Assembly (NCBI GenBank): GCA_024641205.1
Contig: JAHEDM010000107.1
Coordinates: 1-7,649 of the forward strand
Direction: 5' to 3'
Source: Actinomycetes bacterium
GTDB lineage: Bacteria; Actinomycetota; Acidimicrobiia; Spongiisociales; UBA4744
Length of the DNA: 7,649 nucleotides
Position numbers and translations under genes: made by a program
Shown: one piece after another, positions 1-6,523 of the stretch
Layout of the letters: each line of letters starts with the position of its first letter
Numbering within the stretch: the first letter of the stretch is position 1
Notes under the pieces: model-generated
What the model saw: the letters and a program-made list of their open reading frames with translations, nothing else
What the model was told of the DNA's origin: nothing
The model's database searches: none

Positions 1-1855
1 CCCGAACCAGACCCAACTCGGGATCAACGTCGACGACCGCCCGGTGGGCGGCCACGCTGAAGTCTACGTGGAGGTTCCCCTGCCCGTTCTCGTCCGGTTG
101 CTCTGTTTCGGGATGCCGGAAGCGCACCACTTCTTCAATTGGTCCGGCTGCGCACACAACGTCAAGCGTCGTAACGAGACTCCCGTCCAGCCACACGCCT
201 TCAGCGTCCAGATCGTCGCCACCGCCCAGACGTAGGGCTCGAGCGCGTACTGCCTCGGCCGCGGCGTATACGGCGCCCCCGGCCATTTGCGTTTGCCGCG
301 ATGCAGAAGTCGACCCGGCCGAACCGATTCTCGACGTGTCGTCAAAGAGAACCGCCACGTGTTCGGTGCCCAGCACCGAACGGGCTATCTGCTGCAGCAC
401 CGTCACCATGCCTTGACCCACCTCGATGGCGGCGGTGTGCACCTCAACTCCCTGCGGGGTGAGCAGCACACGAGCTTCGGCGTAGTCGTCGAACGCCTCG
501 GCGAAGGCCAGGTTCTTGATACCGAGCGCGTACCCGACCCCGCGGACGACGCCGTCCGGTGCCGTGGTCAGACCGGTTCCTCCCGGGAGATGGATCGGAT
601 CGTCGCTCACGTCCTCGGGAGGAACAGGCAGCGCTCTCAGCGCGTCAATCACTGCGACGGTTGGCAGCGGCTCGGTGATGACTTGCCCGCTGGTGGGCAG
701 CTGATCGCCGGGTCCCAAGGCATTGCGAAGCCTCAGCTCGAGCGGGTCGAGATCGATCTCGGCCGCCAACCGATCCATCTGTGCCTCGTGCGCAAAGCAG
801 GTCTGCACCGCCCCGAAACCTCGCATGGCCCCGGATGGTGGGTTGTTGGTTCGCACCGCATAACCGTCGATCGATACGTTCGGACACCGGTAGGGGCCGA
901 TCGAGAAGTACACCGAGTTGGCGATCACCGCCGGCGAGGTCTCCGTGTAGGCGCCTCCATCCAGCAACAGTTTCGCCTCGACCCGGATCAAATTTCCTTC
1001 CAGGTCGGCCTCATGCCGGTACCACATCCGGGCAGCGTGACGGTGCACATGCCCGGCGAAGCTCTCCTGACGGTCGTAGACCATGCGGACCGGCCGGTCC
1101 GTATAGAGAGCCAGCAAACACAGGTGCACCTGGAGGCTGAGGTCTTCGCGCGATCCGAAGGCCCCACCTACCCCGGTCGGATGCACTCGTATCTGCTCGT
1201 CTCGCAAGCCAAGGCTGGCAACGATCTGCAGATGGTCTTCATGGATCCACTGCGAGGGGGCGAAGAGATCTACTCCGCCTTCACCGTCGGGAAAGGCGAT
1301 GCCGGCTTCGGTGCCGAGCGCGGCCTGATCCTGGGTTCCCATCTCGTAGTAGCCCTCAACCACGACCTCCCCGTGCCGGTCGGGGCTGCCTCGCAAGGCC
1401 CGAACGTGGCGAAATACCTCACCTTGTTCTTGGGCTTCGACCAGATCTGTGAGCGGATCGAGCACCTCGTATTCGACCACGATGGCTGCTGCGGCTCGCC
1501 GAGCGGTTTCGGCATCTTCGGCGGCTGTTATCGCGATGGGTTGTCCCCAGTAGCGAACCTCTCCTTGTGCCAGCACCGGCCGGTCGGGGTTGATCTGTCC
1601 GACGGTTGGCCGCCCGGGTATGTCGTCGTGGGTGAGAACCGCATGGACGCCGACGATGGCCAGCGCAGGCGCGATATCGAGCTTGGTGATCCTGGCGTGC
1701 GGATGCGGGGACCGAAGCGTTGCCCCCCAGAGCATCCCCTCAGCTTGAAGGTCGGATGCGTAGGCGAAGTCGCCCTGAACCTTGGGGATGCCGTCGGGAC
1801 GGATCACCGATTGGCCGATCCCGCCCCGAACCCTGGTGCCGGTCGTGGAGTTCAT
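1..1855 (-). CDS. pucD: Molybdopterin-binding large subunit of a xanthine dehydrogenase-type hydroxylase, PucD-like (3' end beyond window)
   Basis: Hand translation from the ATG at 1855 stays open to the left edge, giving about 618 residues; family members are usually about 750-780, so the last ~140 residues (including the catalytic-Glu loop) are missing only because the window ends. The protein binds the molybdopterin cofactor and hydroxylates the substrate in the cytoplasm. Visible motifs: VGGAFGSRE at residues 229-237, GAMRGFGAVQ at 342-351, EVGQGM at 478-483 and SAGSTSASRQT at 512-522, all conserved Mo-cofactor or active-site segments. By hand alignment to bovine xanthine dehydrogenase, E237 matches Glu802 and R345 matches Arg880, the purine-orienting pair. 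The start overlaps the stop of the FeS gene (ATGA), and a purine-rich Shine-Dalgarno run (GGGGGAGAGG, 1861-1870) precedes it. It closes a FAD-FeS-Mo gene trio. The family call is firm; xanthine as substrate is inferred. Confidence 0.93.
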   Translation of the reverse strand, partial: MNSTTGTRVRGGIGQSVIRPDGIPKVQGDFAYASDLQAEGMLWGATLRSPHPHARITKLDIAPALAIVGVHAVLTHDDIPGRPTVGQINPDRPVLAQGEVRYWGQPIAITAAEDAETARRAAAAIVVEYEVLDPLTDLVEAQEQGEVFRHVRALRGSPDRHGEVVVEGYYEMGTQDQAALGTEAGIAFPDGEGGVDLFAPSQWIHEDHLQIVASLGLRDEQIRVHPTGVGGAFGSREDLSLQVHLCLLALYTDRPVRMVYDRQESFAGHVHRHAARMWYRHEADLEGNLIRVEAKLLLDGGAYTETSPAVIANSVYFSIGPYRCPNVSIDGYAVRTNNPPSGAMRGFGAVQTCFAHEAQMDRLAAEIDLDPLELRLRNALGPGDQLPTSGQVITEPLPTVAVIDALRALPVPPEDVSDDPIHLPGGTGLTTAPDGVVRGVGYALGIKNLAFAEAFDDYAEARVLLTPQGVEVHTAAIEVGQGMVTVLQQIARSVLGTEHVAVLFDDTSRIGSAGSTSASRQTQMAGGAVYAAAEAVRARALRLGGGDDLDAEGVWLDGSLVTTLDVVCAAGPIEEVVRFRHPETEQPDENGQGNLHVDFSVAAHRAVVDVDPELGLVR

Positions 1856-2316
1856 GAGCGCCTCTCCCCCACCAACGATTCAACGGCCCGCAACACCGCC
1901 CCATACCCGGTGCACCGACAGATATTGCCGGACAGGGCCTCGCGTATCTCGTCCGCCGTAGGGGTGGGATTGTGCTCGAGTAGGTGCACGGTCGACATGA
2001 GGAATCCCGGCGTGCAAAACCCGCATTGCACAGCCCCGTGTTCTACAAAAGCCGCCTGAACCGGGTGTAGCTCTCCTTCGCCTCCCAAACCTTCGACCGT
2101 GCGCACGTCGGAACCGGATGCATCCCCAGCCATCACAAGACAGGAACAGACGGGCTCGCCGTCGAGCAACACCGTGCACGACCCGCATTCACCCTGGAGG
2201 CAAGCATCCTTGGCTCCCAAAAGGCCGAGCCGCTCACGTAAGACAAAAAGGAGACTTTCGGGACCTTGAACGGGTGCTTCGCGCTCTTCGCCGTTGACAA
2301 ACAGGGTGATCTTCAT
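1852..2316 (-). CDS. [2Fe-2S] iron-sulfur small subunit of xanthine dehydrogenase-type hydroxylase
   Basis: This is the electron-transfer subunit that passes electrons from the Mo centre to FAD through two [2Fe-2S] clusters. Starting at the ATG at 2316 it has 154 residues, the usual size. The N-terminal plant-ferredoxin-like domain has CLQGECGSC then a further Cys (residues 39, 44, 47 and 59); the C-terminal helical domain has CGFC (98-101) and CRC (133-135). All eight cluster ligands are present. The frame extends upstream to a GTG at 2328 (four more residues, MFGS), but the ATG at 2316 overlaps the FAD-gene stop as ATGA and has GAGAGGTG (2326-2333) nine bases upstream, so I prefer it. The gene overlaps the large-subunit start by 4 nt, indicating translational coupling. 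It corresponds to B. subtilis PucE or E. coli XdhC (subunit) in role; the substrate cannot be told from this subunit. Confidence 0.95.
   Translation of the reverse strand: MKITLFVNGEEREAPVQGPESLLFVLRERLGLLGAKDACLQGECGSCTVLLDGEPVCSCLVMAGDASGSDVRTVEGLGGEGELHPVQAAFVEHGAVQCGFCTPGFLMSTVHLLEHNPTPTADEIREALSGNICRCTGYGAVLRAVESLVGERRS
1861..1870 (-). promoter_or_regulatory. Ribosome binding site of the PucD-like subunit
   Basis: The minus strand reads GGGGGAGAGG five bases before the ATG at 1855, with the GGGGGAG part at eight bases. It lies inside the end of the FeS gene and, with the ATGA overlap, fixes the large-subunit start. Confidence 0.6.
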
Positions 2317-3110
2317 GCTGCCAAACACCTCTCGAGCAACCGGCGGGAAAGCACTCCGGCCGCATGTCGACGGTATTCCTCGGTGGAGCGGTGGTCGGTT
2401 ATCGGCTTCACCTCTTCGGAAACCAGCCGCCCGAACTCGGCCAAAGCTGCCTCCGACTTGACCGACTCGGCGTTGATCATCTCCTCGGCCCGACGCGCCC
2501 GAAGTACGGTCGGCCCGACCGCTCCCAGGGCCACCCTCGCTCGCCCGTCGTCGTCGACCATGACACAGGCAGAGACCGTTGCGATGACCATGGCCGACCG
2601 GACTCCGATCTTGGCGAACTCCTGCCGGGGCGGAAGCTGATCAGGAAGAATCACGGCGGTGATCAACTCATCATCCGCACAGCTGGTTCGCTTCACTCCA
2701 ACCAGGAATTCATTCCAGAGCACCGTGCGGGTCCCGCGTTTGGACTGCAACTCAATGTGAGCGTCACAGGCCGCCAGAAAAGGATGGCTATCCCCCGCCG
2801 GACTGGCGGTCCCCAGGTTGCCCCCGATCGTTCCTGCGGCCCGGATTTGCGGTGACCCAACGGTCCTGGCGAGTTGGGCAAGCGCCCGGACCGGCCCTTG
2901 TTCGATGCGCCGGAAGGTGACCCCGGCCCCCAGCCTGGTCCCCTCCCATTGCCGCAGCTCTTCGACTCGCCGCAGCGCAATCACGTGTTCGGGTCGGCGG
3001 GAGTGGTAATTCACTTCGACCATCAGATCCGTGCCCCCGGCCAGCAGTGTCGCCTCCGGATTGGCAGCTAATGCCCCGAGGGCCTCCTCGAGACCAGAAG
3101 GACGTTCCAT
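2313..3110 (-). CDS. FAD-binding medium subunit of xanthine dehydrogenase-type hydroxylase
   Basis: A 265-residue flavoprotein subunit that accepts electrons from the FeS subunit and reduces NAD+ or another acceptor. The FAD-binding signatures are AGGTDL at residues 24-29 and TIGGNLGTASPAGD at 94-107, both typical of the CO dehydrogenase/xanthine dehydrogenase flavoprotein fold; the C-terminal half (about 160-265) matches the family's C-terminal domain, ending in a helical tail. The length is close to the usual 270-295. The reading frame can be extended to a TTG at 3143, but the ATG at 3110 is better: it is preceded by GGAAAGGTG (3121-3129) at ten bases and starts directly on the family-typical 'RPSGLEEAL' segment. 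It is the first gene of the FAD-FeS-Mo trio and overlaps the FeS gene by 4 nt. It lies 78 nt after the alcohol dehydrogenase stop. Equivalent in role to PucC or E. coli XdhB. Confidence 0.94.
   Translation of the reverse strand: MERPSGLEEALGALAANPEATLLAGGTDLMVEVNYHSRRPEHVIALRRVEELRQWEGTRLGAGVTFRRIEQGPVRALAQLARTVGSPQIRAAGTIGGNLGTASPAGDSHPFLAACDAHIELQSKRGTRTVLWNEFLVGVKRTSCADDELITAVILPDQLPPRQEFAKIGVRSAMVIATVSACVMVDDDGRARVALGAVGPTVLRARRAEEMINAESVKSEAALAEFGRLVSEEVKPITDHRSTEEYRRHAAGVLSRRLLERCLAA
2326..2333 (-). promoter_or_regulatory. Ribosome binding site that decides the FeS-subunit start
   Basis: On the minus strand GAGAGGTG lies nine bases upstream of the ATG at 2316, inside the end of the FAD-subunit gene. 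It supports the ATG at 2316 over the in-frame GTG at 2328, which falls within this very sequence. Confidence 0.65.
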
Positions 3111-3188
3111 GTCCACAGCGCACCTTTCCAAGCCAAATATCAAACTAGCCGGGTTGATGCGCCCTGATCCGCTCCGCAGGCGAACTGA
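3111..3188 (-). promoter_or_regulatory. Intergenic gap before the FAD-FeS-Mo trio, with Shine-Dalgarno site and AT-rich patch
   Basis: This is the only gap of more than 13 nt in the cluster. On the minus strand it holds a clear ribosome binding site, GGAAAGGTG at 3121-3129, ten bases before the chosen ATG at 3110. Just upstream, about 3127-3148, is an AT-rich patch (TAGTTTGATATTTGG) that stands out from the GC-rich surroundings and could hold a -10-like element for an internal promoter. I cannot pair it with a convincing -35 box. No hairpin plus T-run terminator is visible, so read-through from the upstream genes is likely. The ribosome binding site is well supported; the promoter is a guess. 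Confidence 0.4.
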
Positions 3189-4184
3189 TCAGATCTCGAG
3201 AACGGCTGCGCCGCAGACGGCTCCCGATTTCACATCGGCTAAAGCCCCGTTGGCATCAGCAAGCGGATACCGGTCGACCACCGTTCGGATCGGCAGTTCG
3301 GCCGCCAGGTCCAAGAACTGGCGGGCGTCGGTCCGGGTGAAATTCGCCACACTCCTGATTTGACGCTCCCACCACAACTTCTCGTACGGGAAAGTCGGGA
3401 CTTCATCGAGGTGGATGGCGTTCACGGCTACGACCCCACCGCGTTCCAGGGCGGTGAGGGCCGCCACCACCACCGAGCCGACCGGCGCGAACGTGATGGC
3501 AGCTTGGAGCCGAACCGGTGGCGCCTCATCGTATCTGCCGGCCCACACTGCCCCCATGTCGAGGGCTCGGGCCTGTTCCTGGGCCGACCTGGTGACGACG
3601 AAGACTTCACATCCCCAATGGAGCGCCACCTGAATAGCCAGCAGGGCCGAGGCTCCAAAACCATAGAGACCCAGCCGGCCCCCCGGTTCGATGCCGGACA
3701 CTTTGAGCGCCCGGTAGCCGATGACGCCGCCACAGAGGAGGGGGGCAACGTCGAGGTCGTCCATCTCAGGCGGGAGGGGCAATGCGAAGTCGGACCGCAC
3801 CGTCATTTCGGTTGCATAACCTCCGTCCCGATCCCATCCGGTGAAGCGGGCTTGTTCACAGAGGTTTTCGAGGCCGCGTCGGCAGAGGTCGCACGTCCCA
3901 CACGTTCCCGCCAACCAGCCGACCCCGGCCCGGTCGCCGATCGACCACCCTACGACACCGTCCCCCAGCTTGCTCACCCGACCGACGAATTGATGCCCGG
4001 GAATCACCGGGAGCAGGTGGGCGGGAAGCTCTCCCTCGCACAGTTGCAGATCCGTCCGGCACACACCGCAGGCGGACAAGGTCAACAGGAGTTCTCCTGG
4101 TTCCGGCACCGGGTCGGGTACGTCCCCATATCGGAGCGGCGAGCTGGATATGGTCCCGACCCGACTGAGCAGCTGTGCCCGCAT
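3189..4184 (-). CDS. Zinc-dependent medium-chain alcohol dehydrogenase
   Basis: A 331-residue NAD(P)-dependent dehydrogenase expected to interconvert an alcohol and an aldehyde or ketone in the cytoplasm. The N-terminal GroES-like domain carries the catalytic zinc ligands C42 (in CGVCRTD), H64 (PGHQ) and C151 (PLLCGG). The structural zinc site is C95, C98, C101 and C109 (CGTCDLC...LC). The Rossmann nucleotide-binding loop is GLYGFGAS at 172-179. The motifs TGWDRDGGYA (115-124) and PLLCGGVIGYRAL (148-160) place it in the zinc-binding alcohol dehydrogenase subgroup that includes mycobacterial AdhA-like proteins (I believe TIGR02822); length is normal. It starts 13 nt after the yqeC stop with no strong Shine-Dalgarno sequence, so translation probably depends on the upstream gene. 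An alcohol dehydrogenase is not a standard member of hydroxylase maturation clusters; it may supply or remove an aldehyde or hydroxylated intermediate, but its substrate is unknown. Confidence 0.9.
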   Translation of the reverse strand: MRAQLLSRVGTISSSPLRYGDVPDPVPEPGELLLTLSACGVCRTDLQLCEGELPAHLLPVIPGHQFVGRVSKLGDGVVGWSIGDRAGVGWLAGTCGTCDLCRRGLENLCEQARFTGWDRDGGYATEMTVRSDFALPLPPEMDDLDVAPLLCGGVIGYRALKVSGIEPGGRLGLYGFGASALLAIQVALHWGCEVFVVTRSAQEQARALDMGAVWAGRYDEAPPVRLQAAITFAPVGSVVVAALTALERGGVVAVNAIHLDEVPTFPYEKLWWERQIRSVANFTRTDARQFLDLAAELPIRTVVDRYPLADANGALADVKSGAVCGAAVLEI

Positions 4185-4197
4185 ACGCGGAGCCTAA

Positions 4198-4929
4198 TCA
4201 GCCGGGCACCACGACGACCCGGGAGATCCGTCGATGCAAGCCGAGCTGGTGGGCAATCTCCGCCGCGGCGCGGTCGGTGGCCGCGATGCCCGTCTTCGTG
4301 AGAGCCACGACCACCCTGGCCCCTGGAGGCACCCCCTTGAGACCGCCATCCTGGTGGGTGAGCACCGTGACGCAATGGTCGACTTCCAGCCGGTCGTCCA
4401 TCGCGAGACCCGTCAGCGCGGCGGCTTGTTCCGGCCGATGGGCGACATCGGCGATGCGGCGCCCGACGGCATCGACGCCCATCAGCACCACCACCGTTGT
4501 GGTCTTCGCCGGTATGACCGGTTCATGGGGTCCGGGCGCTTTCAAAGAAAGGCCGTGTGCTCCGTCGGCTTCGACGAGCAGATGGTCGAGAGGCACGATC
4601 TCGAAGAGCCCATCGACCACCCCGGGGGGAGGTCCGGTTGCCTTGTGATCGTCACCACCCGTCGTCAACGCCACCAGGTTGTTGGAGGCGAAGGCCGCAG
4701 TCACCGCAGGCAGATCGTGACTGGTGCAGACGGCAGGGAATCTTTCGAACTGATCGCGCCCCATCTTGGTCGTCGTGGTGACCAGTACGCGTTGTCCTGA
4801 GCGGGCCAGCTCATCTCCAAGTCGCAACATCAGCGAAGATTTCCCTCCGGCGCCGGTAAAGGCTACGAGTTCGCGTTCACCGAGACCGAGCAGCTTGGCG
4901 ATCGATTCAGTCACTCGGACGGTTCCCAT
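4198..4929 (-). CDS. yqeC: YqeC, accessory protein of selenium-dependent molybdenum hydroxylases
   Basis: A 243-residue P-loop protein of the YqeC family, linked by phylogenetic profiling with SelD and YqeB to selenium-dependent molybdenum hydroxylases. Its biochemical step is not established; a nucleotide-dependent role in preparing or inserting the selenium-containing Mo centre is an inference. Visible features: Walker A-like TGAGGKSS at residues 25-32; RVLVTTTTKM at 47-56; the family signature VEADGAHGLSLKAP at 119-132 followed by HEPVIP (135-140); and a C-terminal HQDGGLKGVPPGARVVVAL segment. The ATG at 4929 overlaps the end of yqeB by 23 nt; a GTG at codon 6 (4914) is a possible alternative start that would shorten the overlap. 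Neither start has a strong ribosome binding site. The alcohol dehydrogenase follows after 13 nt. Confidence 0.88.
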   Translation of the reverse strand: MGTVRVTESIAKLLGLGERELVAFTGAGGKSSLMLRLGDELARSGQRVLVTTTTKMGRDQFERFPAVCTSHDLPAVTAAFASNNLVALTTGGDDHKATGPPPGVVDGLFEIVPLDHLLVEADGAHGLSLKAPGPHEPVIPAKTTTVVVLMGVDAVGRRIADVAHRPEQAAALTGLAMDDRLEVDHCVTVLTHQDGGLKGVPPGARVVVALTKTGIAATDRAAAEIAHQLGLHRRISRVVVVPG

Positions 4930-5722
4930 TCAGCCAGACGAGGATGGCCTCGAGGACCCCGCCGCCGACCGCAAGCGCCTTGTCGGAAATCTCAAAGCAA
5001 GCTGCCGGGTCGGCGCGCGGGTCGATGTCGGCGATTTTCAAACCGGGCATCGCCGGTTGGGCCGGGTCGATGAGCCCCCGCACGACCCCGTCCAGAGCGG
5101 CCGGAATCGGTTCACCTGCCACGGTCCCCAGGGTCTGGCCCACCTCGACCTGGTCACCAATCTCCATGTCCCAAACAATCGAACCGGATCGGGTGGCGCG
5201 AACAACGCGTTCGGCAGCCTTTCCGCCCACCAGGCCGGGCATTCCCGTGTTGGGAGTCGCAGAGCCCGACCACAGCACCCTGCCGAGCCGATGTCCGCGC
5301 ATGGTCTCGACGACGGCATGGCAATCGACACCCGCCTGCAATCCGGGTCCGACGCCGACCACCAGCGGCGCCTGATCGATGGTCGTATCCAGCGCGGCTT
5401 TGGCGACACGAGCATCTACCAGCACCGAGATCGGCTCCGGAAAGGTCGGGAGCCGATCACTAGCGAGGACCGGGATGGCACCGGTGGCGGCCACTTCGCA
5501 AGCCTGGGCCGGTGTCTGCACCAATTGCGCGCTGAGATCCTCGATAACGGCCGTGCCTTCTCGCACGGCTCGGGCCACGGCCACGGTTCGTCTGATGGCG
5601 AGCGGAGTGGCAAGTTCGAGGACGACCAGCGGGAATCCCGCCCGGTGGAGGCGGGCCACAACCCCTGTGGCCAGGTCGCCGCCACCTCGCACCACCACCA
5701 GGTGGTCGGCGAACAGACTCAC
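4907..5722 (-). CDS. yqeB: YqeB, selenium-dependent molybdenum hydroxylase system protein
   Basis: A 271-residue protein of the YqeB (EF2563) family, the strongest single marker of the selenium-dependent molybdenum hydroxylase system. Its exact reaction is unknown. It opens with a dinucleotide-binding-like loop, VVVRGGGDLATG (residues 9-20), followed by ELATPLAIRR (36-45). The diagnostic family block spans 123-163: GVGPG...AGVDCHAVVETMRGH..GRV, then ATPNTGMPG. Residues about 180-218 (IGDQVEVGQTLG and DGVVRGLI) look like a biotinyl/lipoyl-type barrel, which is my inference from pattern only. The start is a GTG whose GTGA overlaps the xdhC stop; no good Shine-Dalgarno sequence precedes it, so translation is probably coupled to xdhC. 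It overlaps yqeC by 23 nt. The length fits the family. Confidence 0.92.
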   Translation of the reverse strand: MSLFADHLVVVRGGGDLATGVVARLHRAGFPLVVLELATPLAIRRTVAVARAVREGTAVIEDLSAQLVQTPAQACEVAATGAIPVLASDRLPTFPEPISVLVDARVAKAALDTTIDQAPLVVGVGPGLQAGVDCHAVVETMRGHRLGRVLWSGSATPNTGMPGLVGGKAAERVVRATRSGSIVWDMEIGDQVEVGQTLGTVAGEPIPAALDGVVRGLIDPAQPAMPGLKIADIDPRADPAACFEISDKALAVGGGVLEAILVWLNGNRPSD

Positions 5723-6516
5723 GCCGGCTCGGGCTCGCCGGCCGGGGAGCGGTTGACCTGGATGATCTCGGACAGGATCGACACGGCTATCTCTTCGAGG
5801 GTCTCGGCCTGCAATTCGATCCCGATCGGCGAGTGGACGCGTTCAAGGTCGCCCGGCTGCACACCGGCTTCGGTCAAACGAGTCGCGACCGCTCTCCAGC
5901 GGCTGGTGCTCCCCATCACCCCGATGTACCGGGCCGGGCTGGCCAAGGCTTCGGGCAGAACGAGCGCATCGAGATCGACATTCCTGGTCACGAGGACGAT
6001 CGAGGCATTTTCCTCAATCCTTCCTCCCAGATTGGCAAGCGACCCGACCACCCGTTCGTCCGCGTGCGGCAGAGCTTCTGAAGTGACCGCCTCAGGGCGG
6101 TCATCGATGGCGACGGTTCGATACCCGAGCCAATGAGCCAGATCGACAACGGCCCGACCGACGTGGCCGCAGCCGACGACGTACACAGTATGGCGAGGCA
6201 TATAGGGCTCCAAGTAGATCTTGACTTCGCCTCCGCAAATGCCCGGGTCGCCGCGCCGGGGATCCACCAAAGCATATTCGAGCAGCCGCGGGCGTTGGTC
6301 GGAAAGCGCCTCACTCGCCGCGACCACGACTCTGGCTTCCATCTCGCCTCCCCCAATGGTCCCGGACGTCTCACCGTCCTCGAAGACCAGCATCTTCGTG
6401 CCGCTGTGGCGAGGAGTCGACCGGCGAGTTCCGACGACGGTGGCGAGCACGACCGGGCGGGACGCTCTGACCGCCTCGGCCAGCTCGAAAAGGATCTGCC
6501 TTTCCTGATCAGGCAT
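5719..6516 (-). CDS. xdhC: XdhC/CoxI-family molybdenum hydroxylase maturation factor
   Basis: A 265-residue accessory protein. In studied relatives XdhC binds the molybdenum cofactor, protects it, assists its sulfuration, and inserts it into the apo-hydroxylase. The N-terminal XdhC domain shows GTRRSTPRHSGTKM (29-42), SGTIGGGEMEARV (51-63) and GDPGICGGEVKIYLEP (89-104). The C-terminal Rossmann domain starts VYVVGCGHVGRAVV (111-124), and further on come GVMGSTSRW and the tail HSPIGIELQAETLEEIA. The open frame runs upstream to 6801, but those 95 extra residues are Arg-rich and lie antiparallel-in-frame-shift within the preceding Mo-subunit gene, so I start at the ATG at 6516, 7 nt after that gene's stop (a GTG one codon upstream is possible). 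The TGA overlaps the yqeB GTG. The position where many relatives have Cys after GGG is Glu58 here. The name clashes with the FeS subunit XdhC of E. coli; this is the maturation factor. Confidence 0.93.
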   Translation of the reverse strand: MPDQERQILFELAEAVRASRPVVLATVVGTRRSTPRHSGTKMLVFEDGETSGTIGGGEMEARVVVAASEALSDQRPRLLEYALVDPRRGDPGICGGEVKIYLEPYMPRHTVYVVGCGHVGRAVVDLAHWLGYRTVAIDDRPEAVTSEALPHADERVVGSLANLGGRIEENASIVLVTRNVDLDALVLPEALASPARYIGVMGSTSRWRAVATRLTEAGVQPGDLERVHSPIGIELQAETLEEIAVSILSEIIQVNRSPAGEPEPA

Positions 6517-6523
6517 CACGCCC

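Noticed and set aside
287..2059. 590-residue open frame on the plus strand
   Set aside because: It lies antisense to the PucD-like and FeS genes, whose translations match known families throughout. The protein is Gly/Arg/His-rich with no recognisable domain; long antisense frames are expected with high-GC codon use.
3865..3999. PGHQ instead of the common GHE at the catalytic zinc His of the alcohol dehydrogenase
   Set aside because: GHQ is usual in the mycobacterial AdhA-like subgroup that this protein otherwise resembles, so it is not a sign of lost activity.
3360..4301. 313-residue open frame on the plus strand
   Set aside because: Antisense to the alcohol dehydrogenase, which has all zinc ligands and the nucleotide loop. 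No domain can be recognised in the plus-strand product.
4766..6136. 456-residue open frame on the plus strand
   Set aside because: Antisense to yqeC, yqeB and xdhC, which carry clear family signatures. The composition is low-complexity and unlike a real protein.
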